A DNA stretch of 23,400 nt from a virus (IMGVR_UViG_3300048672_001213:1-23400), one strand, 5' to 3'. Positions 7,657 to 14,550 are shown, numbered from the stretch's first letter. Notes: a model not told the origin generated them from the letters alone. Translations and numbers: made by a program.

Positions 7657-8854
7657 TTTCTTTCAATTTTTTAGTTAGTTCGTCTTTAGAAAGCAAGTCT
7701 TTTTCAAATAATGAAATCAATAGATTATATTGAAGTTGCTTAGTCTCGATTAAAGTTTTTTCATTATCACTAAATACCGGTAGGTGTGAAAAATCTATAA
7801 TTACTTTGTTGGAATGATTAAAAAAAGTTATCAGTTTTTCGATAAATGAATTGGCTAATGGTTCAATTGTATTTTGAACTACCTCAATCATTGCCATTTG
7901 TCTATTTTGGAACTTTGCGGTTTCGCTTGTTAAATTTTGAAATTCTTTTGGGATATTGAATTTGTTATAAATCTGTCTTGCATCTTCAATAGCTAAATTA
8001 TCAAAGCCTACTTTTTCTAAACCTAAAGATAAACTTTGAACTTTTAAAGGAAGCGTTGAGAACATGATTCCTTTTGAGTTTGTCCCTAAAGAAGTTTCTG
8101 CTAATTGCTTTTCTAATTTTTCTTTATGAGTTGTTGTTTTTCCATCCTCCTGAAAAGAATCTGCTGGGATGGCTACGTCAAGACCTAAATCATCTGTTTT
8201 TCCATCTAATGAGATTAATTGGCTTCCAGTTCTTTTGATTAAATTTTCTTTACCCTGAAGAGAGTAAGCATAATTTTGAATTTGACTCTGAAGAGATAAT
8301 AATCTTGAAATTCCTTTATACGGTTTTTCGGGATTTTGTCTAACGTCAAAGTAAGGGATTACGTCATTATAATTTATACTGCTAAAGTTATAAGGCTTAT
8401 AATTAAATTTTATTTTCTTATCCTTTTTACTGAAAAAACTAAAAAAACTATCTATGAAATCAATTTGGTCTGGATCACAATTAAATAACTGTAATTTTGC
8501 GCTGCTTTCTAACCTTTTTTCAAATCCAACTGAAGAGGATTGTGGGACCACATAGTTATACCCATGGCTATAGTGATAATAAACCCACTCTTTGATAAAC
8601 TCTTTATAATTTTGATTATCATTTGGATTTAAAAGTAACTGACAAAGTGGGTCAGTATCAGTAATCTCCTCGTCTTTATCGTTAAATGCTCTAACTTTTC
8701 CAGATGCTAAAATTTCAGCATAAAAAGTTATAGATGAATCAATAGGGTCTATTGTCTGCGCTAACTTGGTATAAAAACTTTGGTTGATTGCCTCCCAAGA
8801 AGTAGAGAGGATTGATTTGAAAATTATGTTTCCATCGTCAAAACCTAACCCCAT
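7643..8854 (-). CDS. Portal protein, HK97 family
   Basis: This 403-residue protein matches the HK97-type portal plan: an N-terminal region ending in DPLCQLLLNPNDNQNYKEF (about 68-86), a WVYYHYSHGYNYV segment, NPEKPYKGISRLLSLQSQI near 193-211, a hydrophilic middle, and a C-terminal helical part with EDARQIYNKFNIPKEF and QNTIEPLANSF. The pattern L-L-x-x-P-N, then G-x-S-R-L, then I-x-P-L is typical of these dodecameric vertex proteins, which carry DNA into the head. It is the first gene of the head operon, behind a putative promoter, with the protease and capsid genes following. The start at MGLGFDDGN is the first ATG in frame. Confidence 0.88.
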   Translation of the reverse strand: MGLGFDDGNIIFKSILSTSWEAINQSFYTKLAQTIDPIDSSITFYAEILASGKVRAFNDKDEEITDTDPLCQLLLNPNDNQNYKEFIKEWVYYHYSHGYNYVVPQSSSVGFEKRLESSAKLQLFNCDPDQIDFIDSFFSFFSKKDKKIKFNYKPYNFSSINYNDVIPYFDVRQNPEKPYKGISRLLSLQSQIQNYAYSLQGKENLIKRTGSQLISLDGKTDDLGLDVAIPADSFQEDGKTTTHKEKLEKQLAETSLGTNSKGIMFSTLPLKVQSLSLGLEKVGFDNLAIEDARQIYNKFNIPKEFQNLTSETAKFQNRQMAMIEVVQNTIEPLANSFIEKLITFFNHSNKVIIDFSHLPVFSDNEKTLIETKQLQYNLLISLFEKDLLSKDELTKKLKENEII

Positions 8855-8947
8855 TCCATTTGGTTGATTAGAATAGGTATGGATGAATCGCTGAATTAAA
8901 GATTGTAAATAACTTATCTCATAATTTTCGTAATCGAAATATTTTCA

Positions 8948-8983
8948 CAAAGTTAAAAAACTTTTTTAATGCTAAATACAAAA
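8948..8983 (-). promoter_or_regulatory. Putative Bacteroidota-type promoter for the head/tail operon
   Basis: On the minus strand TAACTTTG (8948-8955) matches the -7 consensus TAnnTTTG exactly. TTTTG (8979-8983) lies 23 bases upstream, at the long end of the TTG-N17-23-TAnnTTTG spacing described for Flavobacterium. It lies between the terminator at 9004-9036 and the portal start at 8854, so it would restart transcription of the structural genes. It was found by reading, not by scoring. Confidence 0.55.
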
Positions 8984-9003
8984 GGGATAAAAAAATAATC
9001 AAT

Positions 9004-9036
9004 AAAAAAAACCGCCCTGGAGTGGAGCGGCTTTTT
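9004..9036 (-). terminator. Intrinsic terminator after the lipoprotein gene
   Basis: CCGC at 9012-9015 pairs with GCGG at 9027-9030, extended by inner CC/GG pairs around a bulge, with an A-run on one side and a T-run on the other, so it can work on both strands. On the minus strand it starts about 14 nt after the lipoprotein stop and ends in at least seven U. It closes the accessory unit before the portal promoter. Confidence 0.75.
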
Positions 9037-9050
9037 ATAAGTAAATTGAA

Positions 9051-9482
9051 TTAAGGTGTTTTAAAAGTTGAATTATACCATTTATGTGTTTTATCAACGC
9101 ATGTGCCGGATGCTTTATTTTTTCCAGTTATATTTCCATAAAACTCATATTCATCTGTATTGAGACTGCCATTTAAGTTTACTCTTAAGTAAATAGATCC
9201 TGATGACTGTAATGTTCCGCTCAAGCTAAAACCATAATAGTATAGGGTTCCATTGCTTAAGTACTTATGTGTAAAGCATGAGGCATTTTTTATTTGTCCA
9301 CTTTTATCGATTTCAAAATCAAGGGTTCCATTTCCATCTGACTGGTTACTATTAATGATACAGTGATATATCCCCATATAAGAATTGTCAGGAACTGGGG
9401 TAGGAATTGGATCGCTTTTGGAGCATGATACAAAAGCAATTGATAGTAATAATACTAAGATAACATGTTTTAATTTTTTCAT
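9051..9482 (-). CDS. Phage-encoded lipoprotein
   Basis: The 143-residue product begins with a lipoprotein signal: MKKLKH, a hydrophobic core VILVLLLSIAF, and VSC with the lipidated Cys at position 20, followed by SKSD. The mature part opens with a Pro-rich linker (PIPTPVP) and continues as Gly/Ser/Tyr-rich alternating strands, with Cys at about 41, 69 and 128, consistent with a small beta sheet or barrel-like domain. It would be anchored to a host membrane, probably the outer one. A lipoprotein between terminase and portal, with its own terminator, looks like a moron gene; superinfection exclusion or a change to the host surface is a reasonable guess but unproven. Confidence 0.8.
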   Translation of the reverse strand: MKKLKHVILVLLLSIAFVSCSKSDPIPTPVPDNSYMGIYHCIINSNQSDGNGTLDFEIDKSGQIKNASCFTHKYLSNGTLYYYGFSLSGTLQSSGSIYLRVNLNGSLNTDEYEFYGNITGKNKASGTCVDKTHKWYNSTFKTP

Positions 9483-9505
9483 TTGATTTGGGATTTTAAG
9501 TTAAT

Positions 9506-9676
9506 TTATTTGAATTCTATTTTATGAATAATAAACTCTTTATACTTTATGGGGAATTTAAGCATTTTCAAAGAGTGATATGGAAGCAGGAACTCATCAC
9601 ACAGTTTCTTGAAATTTCCTCGTGCTATTGGCACATTATCTTTATTTAAGAGTACTATTATATTTTTTCTTTGCAT
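9506..9676 (-). CDS. 56-residue hypothetical protein upstream of the lipoprotein
   Basis: A short frame runs from ATG at 9676 to TAA at 9506. Its product starts MQRKNIIVLLNKDN and continues FKKLCDEFLLPYHSLKMLKF, ending with FIIHKIEFK. A strand, a helix, then an LPYHSLKMLKFP-like element recalls very small HTH-like proteins common in Bacteroidota phages; I make this link from memory of the pattern only. It fills the space between the zinc-ribbon gene (55 nt upstream) and the lipoprotein gene (23 nt downstream), and codon content resembles its neighbours. It may be a small regulator of the accessory unit. Confidence 0.55.
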   Translation of the reverse strand: MQRKNIIVLLNKDNVPIARGNFKKLCDEFLLPYHSLKMLKFPIKYKEFIIHKIEFK

Positions 9677-9730
9677 TCATTTTTTTTGTAAAAATACAAC
9701 TAATATTTATAAAAACTAGTATTTTATAAA

Positions 9731-9973
9731 TTATTTTTTACCAAAACTATATAAAGCCTCTGCCGCTTTTTTTTGATAGTTTACTGATTGAGTATTGTCT
9801 TTATCAAATGAGTTCCAATTGTGGCAAGTATGGCACTTTACATCCTTTTTATCTCCATCGATTTCTACCATAGATATAGCTTTCATTTGTTTAAATAATA
9901 GTTTATTATCGGTCAAAAGCCCAATTTCAGTAGTACAGGATTTGCAAAGGATTTTTTTAGGTTTGTTTGGCAT
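9731..9973 (-). CDS. Small zinc-ribbon protein
   Basis: This 80-residue basic protein has two CxxC pairs, Cys10/13 (ILCKSC) and Cys47/50 (VKCHTCHNWNS), separated by 33 residues, a classic zinc-ribbon arrangement. The layout recalls the Mu Com family, a zinc-finger protein that binds mRNA, with a CxxC near the N-terminus and C-x-x-C-x-x-x-N later. The similarity is of pattern and may be only structural. It follows the homing endonuclease-like gene by 8 nt and precedes the 56-residue gene, forming part of the accessory insert between terminase and portal. A nucleic-acid-binding role is likely; the target is unknown. Confidence 0.75.
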   Translation of the reverse strand: MPNKPKKILCKSCTTEIGLLTDNKLLFKQMKAISMVEIDGDKKDVKCHTCHNWNSFDKDNTQSVNYQKKAAEALYSFGKK

Positions 9974-9981
9974 ATTATTAA

Positions 9982-10707
9982 TTAATCAGTTATTTCTACT
10001 TTATAATTTTGAATGGCTTGATATACTTTTGTGTTTATTTTATCTTTCCATTTATCAGCAACTTTTTTTATATAATCTTCTTTTGCTATTTTATAATTAT
10101 GAAATGCTTCTTCTTTAGTATCAAAAGTCCCTAAATAATGCCTTTCTTTTTTCTTAGAAACATAAGCCATAAATCTTTTTTTATTTTTGCTTACGCCAAT
10201 AGGCAAATCACCTCTTAATCTTTTACATTTTTCAAAAAGGTAATTTATCTCTTCAGGAACAAAACAGCATGTATCTGGTCCATAAATTTTATTTCCTTTT
10301 ATTAAAATATCTTTATCCAAATGAAAACCTTCTATGTAATTATCATTATACCATTTAGAGAAGTTTTGAAAATTATGCCATTCTTTACTAACTGAACAAC
10401 CATAATAAGAAGGATAGCGTGTTATATGTTTTTCACTATAACACCTAAAAAACAAACTATTCCAAAGTATATACTTAGGTTCTTTTTTAATATTTTTATT
10501 TGAAATTGTGCCTTTAAATCCAATTCCATAAACTGACTTATGAAAAGGATTTTTTAAACTATTCCTTTTTAAGTTATCGTACTGTATGTTTTTTAATACA
10601 TTACCTTCTTCAAACCTTACAGTACAATTTTTAGCATTGAAATATTCTATTATTTCAACATTATACCCTTCGTTTGTCCTATGTACTTCTCCTATTCTAC
10701 TATTCAT
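9982..10707 (-). CDS. AP2-domain homing endonuclease-like protein
   Basis: This 241-residue protein shows the phage HNH/AP2 pattern: an N-terminal basic region, LWNSLFFRCY at about 81-90, YYGCSVSKEW at 101-110, FSKWYNDNY, then HLDKDILIKGNKIYGPD with C-C-F-V-P at about 129-150, and an AP2-like DNA-binding domain at about 168-220 (PIGVSKNKKRFMAY, YLGTFDTKEEA). The LDKD and N-K-x-Y-x-P-x-T-C motifs mark the nuclease part. Such proteins cut DNA and spread as free-standing intron-less elements, often beside terminase genes. Its ATG overlaps the terminase stop by 8 nt. The gene is even more AT-rich than its neighbours, which fits a recent arrival. Confidence 0.82.
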   Translation of the reverse strand: MNSRIGEVHRTNEGYNVEIIEYFNAKNCTVRFEEGNVLKNIQYDNLKRNSLKNPFHKSVYGIGFKGTISNKNIKKEPKYILWNSLFFRCYSEKHITRYPSYYGCSVSKEWHNFQNFSKWYNDNYIEGFHLDKDILIKGNKIYGPDTCCFVPEEINYLFEKCKRLRGDLPIGVSKNKKRFMAYVSKKKERHYLGTFDTKEEAFHNYKIAKEDYIKKVADKWKDKINTKVYQAIQNYKVEITD

Positions 10708-12178
10708 AAATATTTATAAAATTATTGTTAATCACTTGTTCCGCTAAAGCGGTTAAAGCATCTTGAATATCTTTAAAATCATTACCGCCTTCTCGACTAT
10801 AATAATCCATACTTTTTATAGCTTTTTCGTATTCATTGTTGGGGGAAGACTTGTAAAACCTAAAATACTTTGAAATTATATAAGACTTATCAAATATCCT
10901 TTCGTCTTTATTTCCTTTAGCGTTATAAGTTTTTACTAAGGGGTATTTATCTCGCACCGATTTAGCATAAGTGTTCCCTAGTCCGTTTTTTTCGAACCAA
11001 AAAACCATTGGTTTGTGTTCTTTAGCTTTTTCAATATTTCTAGTAATCGTTCCTTTTTTAATAACATTTCCTTCAATATCTTTCACATCCTCACTACCTT
11101 CTTGAGTATAAAGAATATCGTGTACCCAAACTCTATTACTATGTATAACAGCAAAAACAGACGCTATATAGCACTTGCCGTCATCCGCTGGATCACAAGC
11201 TGCTACATGTATTCCTTTTGATAAATCCATTGTATCTACCTTCTCAAGCATATACATTAACCCCTCGAGGGGTTTTGGCTCTTGTTGATACTGATTGTTA
11301 AAAACCCTCTCATTTCGTTGTTTAATAATCAGTAATTCCTCTACGGTATGGAATTTATCACATAATGCTGTTCCGTCATCTTTCAACGCTTTTAAATTCA
11401 AATGATACCATTCATTAGATTGCTCTAGTAGAAAGCCGCTAAGATCTTTGGGCGCTGTTCTTTGTTGAATTACGATAATTGGAGTATACCGTGAATTTAC
11501 ACGATTTTTAATAGTACTATCAAAACGCTCGTTTATCCTGTTTAAAATTATATTACTAAATGCGTCCTCTGGCTTGTTAGGGTCATCAATAATTATAGCC
11601 CCTCCAAAATCCGTACTATTAAGGGGTTTGTTTATAAAAAACTCTTCTATTTCGTCGTCGGTTAAATTTTCAATCCCATATTCTTCAATAGATTTCCCCG
11701 CTCCAAAACCTGTAACTTGACCACCAGCCGAAGTTGCATACACTCCTCCGCCTTGTTCCGTATACCATTTCTTTTTACTTTTACTATCTTTTTTTAAGTT
11801 TAAAGGAAAAAGTTTTTGATAACTATCCGAGTACACAATATCTTTTATAGTCTCTGAATTATCTAAGGCTAAATCGTCTGAATAAGACAAATGAATAAAT
11901 TTTGATTTTGGATTTAATGCCAAACAGTAAGAAATAAACATTTTAACTGCTATTTCTGTTTTTCTATACCTTGGTGGTATGTTTATAATTAACCTTGTAA
12001 TCTCGCCTTTTAAAACCTTTTCAAGTACGTTCACTATCTCAATTTGATATTCGTATAAATTAGGTTTATACCCGTAGAATTCTTTTTGAATGTATTTTAT
12101 ATAGTATTCAAAACTCAATCTACATAATTGAGCTTCTACATCTTCTATAGTTAAATTACTTAGTTCTATTTCCGTCAT
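10700..12178 (-). CDS. terL: Terminase large subunit
   Basis: This 492-residue protein is the DNA-packaging motor. Its N-terminal ATPase has NIPPRYRKTE at about 66-75 in the Walker A position, IHLSYSDDLA at 95-104, GGGVYATSAGG with VTGFGAG at 143-161 (a strong TerL signature), Walker B AIIIDDP at 194-200 and IQQRTAPKDL near 237-246. The C-terminal nuclease half shows VAACDPADDG at about 325-334 with a likely catalytic Asp, and FWFEKNGLG. The Walker A carries Arg where a Gly is common (PPRYRKTE). It starts inside the end of the small terminase gene (23-nt overlap) and its end overlaps the homing endonuclease start. The length is typical. Confidence 0.95.
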   Translation of the reverse strand: MTEIELSNLTIEDVEAQLCRLSFEYYIKYIQKEFYGYKPNLYEYQIEIVNVLEKVLKGEITRLIINIPPRYRKTEIAVKMFISYCLALNPKSKFIHLSYSDDLALDNSETIKDIVYSDSYQKLFPLNLKKDSKSKKKWYTEQGGGVYATSAGGQVTGFGAGKSIEEYGIENLTDDEIEEFFINKPLNSTDFGGAIIIDDPNKPEDAFSNIILNRINERFDSTIKNRVNSRYTPIIVIQQRTAPKDLSGFLLEQSNEWYHLNLKALKDDGTALCDKFHTVEELLIIKQRNERVFNNQYQQEPKPLEGLMYMLEKVDTMDLSKGIHVAACDPADDGKCYIASVFAVIHSNRVWVHDILYTQEGSEDVKDIEGNVIKKGTITRNIEKAKEHKPMVFWFEKNGLGNTYAKSVRDKYPLVKTYNAKGNKDERIFDKSYIISKYFRFYKSSPNNEYEKAIKSMDYYSREGGNDFKDIQDALTALAEQVINNNFINIYE

Positions 12179-12734
12179 CGAAAAATGAGTTTTTTAATTC
12201 TAGCAGCGTGTTTTTCGAAAGCTTTGATAAATCTGGCTTTGGTGCATTTAATTTATCACCGCCTGTAGTTATATCGGTTCTTATAGGGGAATAATCCCCT
12301 TCTATTTTACTTATCTCAGCTTGTAAATTTTTTATTGTATTCCTTAAATCTACCTTTTCCTTAATTGTCAAAGCTCTTGGTATATGATGCTCTCCATCAT
12401 TATTTAAGATCATTTGAATTGTGATATTTTTTTCTAATTCTTCTTGACAGCTATTAATTTGATTTTGTAGAATTTCTAACCTTTCTATTTTGCTTTTTAT
12501 AGCTGTTTTAACGCGTTCTTTTCCAGCTTCTATACTTTGCTCTGCAATTGCTTTTTGAGTTGATTCTTGGTTAATTGCGTGCCTTTCATTCGCTGATTTC
12601 CAATATCTTACAAACGTAGTCTTGGGTAAGTTCCATTTAGTGCCGTTTAGTGCCAAACAATCGCTATAGCTTATTCCTTTTTCAAGTTCAATAAGCATAT
12701 CGGTTATAATGTTTTCTTTGTTTGGTTTGGCCAT
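12156..12734 (-). CDS. terS: Terminase small subunit
   Basis: This 192-residue protein has an N-terminal HTH-like segment (ISYSDCLALNG followed by KTTFVRYWKSA, about 21-48) that would bind the packaging site, then a long helical coiled-coil region (about 65-145, SKIERLEILQNQINSC and TIKNLQAEISKIEG) that would form the ring, and a C-terminal tail with LSKNTLLELKNSFFD for contact with the large subunit. This order, and its overlap with terL, make the call strong although small terminases vary greatly in sequence. It follows a 53-residue gene by 4 nt and so sits in one operon with it. Confidence 0.85.
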   Translation of the reverse strand: MAKPNKENIITDMLIELEKGISYSDCLALNGTKWNLPKTTFVRYWKSANERHAINQESTQKAIAEQSIEAGKERVKTAIKSKIERLEILQNQINSCQEELEKNITIQMILNNDGEHHIPRALTIKEKVDLRNTIKNLQAEISKIEGDYSPIRTDITTGGDKLNAPKPDLSKLSKNTLLELKNSFFDDGNRTK

Positions 12735-12738
12735 GGTA

Positions 12739-12900
12739 TCAAATTCTCTCTTTAGTAGAAAAGCCTTTTTTATTTCCTAAAATGTCTTTTATATTGATCT
12801 TATACCAATACAATAAATACTTAGCTTTTTCAACTCCGTTTTTATATACAATTAACCCTCTTAGTGGTCGGCAGTATTCGTGAAATGATTCTCTATCCAT
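12739..12900 (-). CDS. 53-residue hypothetical protein before terS
   Basis: A short frame from ATG at 12900 to TGA at 12739 gives a basic protein that starts MDRESFHEYCRPLRGLIVYK and continues KYLLYWYKINIKDILG. The stop lies 4 nt before the terS start, tight enough for coupling. I do not recognise the family. It has no signal peptide or clear motif and a Tyr/Lys-rich second half. It could belong to the packaging operon or be a leftover small early gene. Confidence 0.55.
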   Translation of the reverse strand: MDRESFHEYCRPLRGLIVYKNGVEKAKYLLYWYKINIKDILGNKKGFSTKERI

Positions 12901-12925
12901 TTTAATACTTTTATTTATTTTTTTA

Positions 12926-12977
12926 AGCCCCTTTCCTGTACTTTTATTTTTGCCAATTTTGAGTTACACAAGGGGCT
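12926..12977. repeat. Inverted repeat AGCCCCTT / AAGGGGCT
   Basis: An exact 8-bp inverted repeat (12926-12933 and 12970-12977) flanks a 36-nt AT-rich loop between the Tyr-anticodon tRNA and the 53-residue gene. G and C clusters stand out in this AT-rich gap. No U-run follows on the minus strand, so it is a poor terminator; a leader hairpin or tRNA trailer is possible. Confidence 0.35.
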
Positions 12978-13010
12978 ACTTATTCAAAAAATCCTAGGTT
13001 TTTGATTTAG

Positions 13011-13093
13011 TTGAAGTGGAGGGAATCGAACCCACAAAGCCTAAGGCGACGATTTTACAGACCGCTGATTTAACCACATTTACCATCACTTCA
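13011..13093 (-). tRNA. tRNA-Tyr (anticodon GUA)
   Basis: A class II tRNA folds on the minus strand. A perfect 7-bp acceptor pairs TGAAGTG with CACTTCA, followed by discriminator A. The D stem is GGT/ATC with a GG-containing loop. The anticodon stem-loop GCGGT, CTGTAAA, ATCGT reads GUA, and a long variable arm pairs GCC with GGC. The T arm GTGGG, TTCGATT, CCCTC has one T-T mismatch. CCA is not encoded. A long variable arm fits bacterial tRNA-Tyr. Oddities: U1-A72 and A at position 8, normally U. Phages carry tRNAs to support their own codon use; whether this one is charged is not known. Confidence 0.75.
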
Positions 13094-13137
13094 ATTTTGC
13101 TTGTCTTTCCAAGCTGTCAAAGGGACATATAAATATT

Positions 13138-13725
13138 TTATTTCATAGCTTTCTTAGAAGCATCAAGTAATTGTTTTGCTTGGTCTGTGTCAATCACTGC
13201 TAATTTATTAACAGGCGATTTAAATTTTAATGGGACAGTAGCTGTAATGTATTTCATATTAGTTTGAATACAAATATCTTCTGGAGTAAATCCAAAAATA
13301 GCTTCTCCATTCTCTCCATAACTACCATCTTCACTTGGTGAAGGCATTACAAAATCTCCGTAATTTGTACCCATATCGCCTCTTACTAATTGCATAGGGT
13401 TACTTAATTGAGAGTTTACAGAACTAACTTTATTAACTTGATAATAACCAATTGGTTCAGAAATACCTTCAATAAAAACATACATAAAGAATGTTACGGT
13501 TCTATCGTTTTGTAATTTCTTAAGCTTAATCAAGTTATCTCTTTCCATACTCCAAGTAATGTCTGGTAATGGTTGATTTTGATTTAAACGCTGTTGATTA
13601 GTCTCTGTATGAGCTTGTTCTTCTACAGCACTAGTATTAGCTGGTTTATTCCCTTCGCAATCAGCAGACATTAACAAAGTTAATACAGCAAATGATAATA
13701 GTAATTTTGACAAAATGTTTTTCAT
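13138..13725 (-). CDS. Exported hypothetical protein, phage family with DGSYG motif
   Basis: This 195-residue protein starts MKNILSKLLLSFAVLTLLM, a clear signal peptide. A Cys follows at 23 (SADC), but Asp before it is poor for lipidation, so a periplasmic product is as likely as a lipoprotein. A Gln/Asn-rich linker leads to a folded part: SMERDNLIKLKKLQN, GYYQVNKVSSVNSQL, and EDGSYGENGEAIFGF at about 131-145. I recall this combination (K-V-S-S-V-N-S then D-G-S-Y-G-x-N-G) from uncharacterised proteins of many phages, with no function known to me. It lies 3 nt after the single-span membrane protein gene, so the pair probably works together. Confidence 0.7.
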   Translation of the reverse strand: MKNILSKLLLSFAVLTLLMSADCEGNKPANTSAVEEQAHTETNQQRLNQNQPLPDITWSMERDNLIKLKKLQNDRTVTFFMYVFIEGISEPIGYYQVNKVSSVNSQLSNPMQLVRGDMGTNYGDFVMPSPSEDGSYGENGEAIFGFTPEDICIQTNMKYITATVPLKFKSPVNKLAVIDTDQAKQLLDASKKAMK

Positions 13726-13728
13726 GAT

Positions 13729-14112
13729 CTAGTTATTACAGTTAAATTGTTCGTTAGTTAATTGATATGGTAATTGATTTGACTTCCATAAACTACGTCC
13801 CCACATCTTAGACTTAGCGTTATAAGTTTCAACCCATCTGTTAAGGTTCGTTTTGATTGTGTTAATTCTTTGGGCCTTACTAAATTGCTCAAACATAACA
13901 TCGTTATCAGGCAAGTCTTTCATGTTGCATAAATCAGTATTTAGCTTAACACAGGTGTTGTAAATTTCTTGATACTCTTCATAAACAATAACGGCATCTT
14001 TAATATGAGCCGCTTCCGATGCTTTGTTTAAAGAGAAATTGACAATTGAGAATACAATTGCCAGAGCAATTAGCCAATAAATTGCTTTTTTAATAATGCT
14101 GAATTCTTCCAT
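13729..14112 (-). CDS. Single-span inner-membrane protein
   Basis: This 127-residue protein has one membrane segment at about 9-26 (KAIYWLIALAIVFSIVNF) behind a short acidic N-terminus, so the C-terminal 100 residues are probably periplasmic. That part is helical, with Cys at about 54 and 62, then KAQRINTIKTNLNRWVETYN and SLWKSNQLPYQL near the end. It is paired with the exported protein 3 nt downstream. One anchored and one exported partner of this size recalls spanin pairs, but the exported partner is longer than most outer spanins and no lysis gene lies nearby. The function is unknown. Confidence 0.7.
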   Translation of the reverse strand: MEEFSIIKKAIYWLIALAIVFSIVNFSLNKASEAAHIKDAVIVYEEYQEIYNTCVKLNTDLCNMKDLPDNDVMFEQFSKAQRINTIKTNLNRWVETYNAKSKMWGRSLWKSNQLPYQLTNEQFNCNN

Positions 14113-14222
14113 TTTGTATTTTTTGATTAATAAAAAACTTTGGTAAGATTATCAGAACCCAAAGTAAAAGTTGCCCCAACAATGTTTAAAAAGTTTGTTA
14201 GTAGATAAGAACGTTATAATCT

Positions 14223-14243
14223 TAAGTGCTATAATAACACTTA
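14223..14243 (-). other. Hairpin directly 3' of tRNA-Met
   Basis: In the minus-strand RNA UAAGUGUUA pairs with UAGCACUUA (one G-U pair) around a UUA loop, starting one base after the tRNA discriminator. No U-run follows, so it is not a standard terminator. It could guide 3' processing or protect the transcript end. Confidence 0.4.
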
Positions 14244-14244
14244 G

Positions 14245-14315
14245 TTGCGGTCGGCAGATTCGAACTACTCTTTAGGTTTATGAGACCTTTGTGCTAACCT
14301 TTACACTACCCCGCA
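14245..14315 (-). tRNA. tRNA-Met-like (anticodon CAU)
   Basis: A class I tRNA fold on the minus strand has T8-A9, D stem GTGT/GCAC with a GG-containing loop, an anticodon loop CTCATAA reading CAU, and T loop TTCGAAT. No CCA is encoded. The acceptor pairs T-A, G-C, C-G, G-C, G-C, but positions 6-67 and 7-66 are mismatched (G-A, G-G), and two outer stem pairs (27-43 and 49-65) also fail. The three G-C pairs of an initiator anticodon stem are absent, so it is elongator Met or, if modified, an AUA-reading Ile tRNA. The mismatches may mean decay or phage-style looseness. Confidence 0.65.
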
Positions 14316-14550
14316 ATAAAAAAATCAGAAAAACAGGCAAAAAACTGACTTTGGTTTAAATTACCAAGAAACATCTTGATGCATCTGGATAATTGAGTAC
14401 CTATTTTTTTTAATCAAGGGCTAATCACCTCCCCAAACTACAATGTAAAACCACAAACCATTAAATAATTCTATGGCTAGAAATATTCAATACAAATATA
14501 AAAAAAGAATATAATATATTCCATTTATTTTTAAAAAAATTGAGAAAATC
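14316..14550. other. Non-coding gap between tRNA-Met and the 43-residue gene
   Basis: I find no credible gene on either strand. The gap holds a -7-like box TATATTTG (minus strand, 14493-14500), with no TTG at a suitable distance upstream, and the palindrome at 14507-14521 just upstream of that box. Short hairpins CAAGA/TCTTG and TTGGT/ACCAA lie at about 14360-14385 and would compete with each other. It is probably the leader of the tRNA-Met transcript, perhaps with a regulated promoter. Confidence 0.45.
14507..14521. repeat. Palindrome GAATATRATATATTC, copy 2
   Basis: Arms GAATAT and ATATTC are separated by AAT. It matches the copy at 1625-1639 in 14 of 15 bases. It lies just upstream of a -7-like box on the minus strand, where an operator could act, in a gene-free gap. 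Confidence 0.4.

Noticed and set aside
13011-14315. tRNA genes as an attachment site for integration
   Set aside because: Both tRNAs lie inside the phage gene order, no integrase is in the window and I saw no repeat of a tRNA 3' end.
14316-14550. A further tRNA or small coding gene in the gap
   Set aside because: No cloverleaf could be drawn and the longest frames on the minus strand are interrupted after a few codons.
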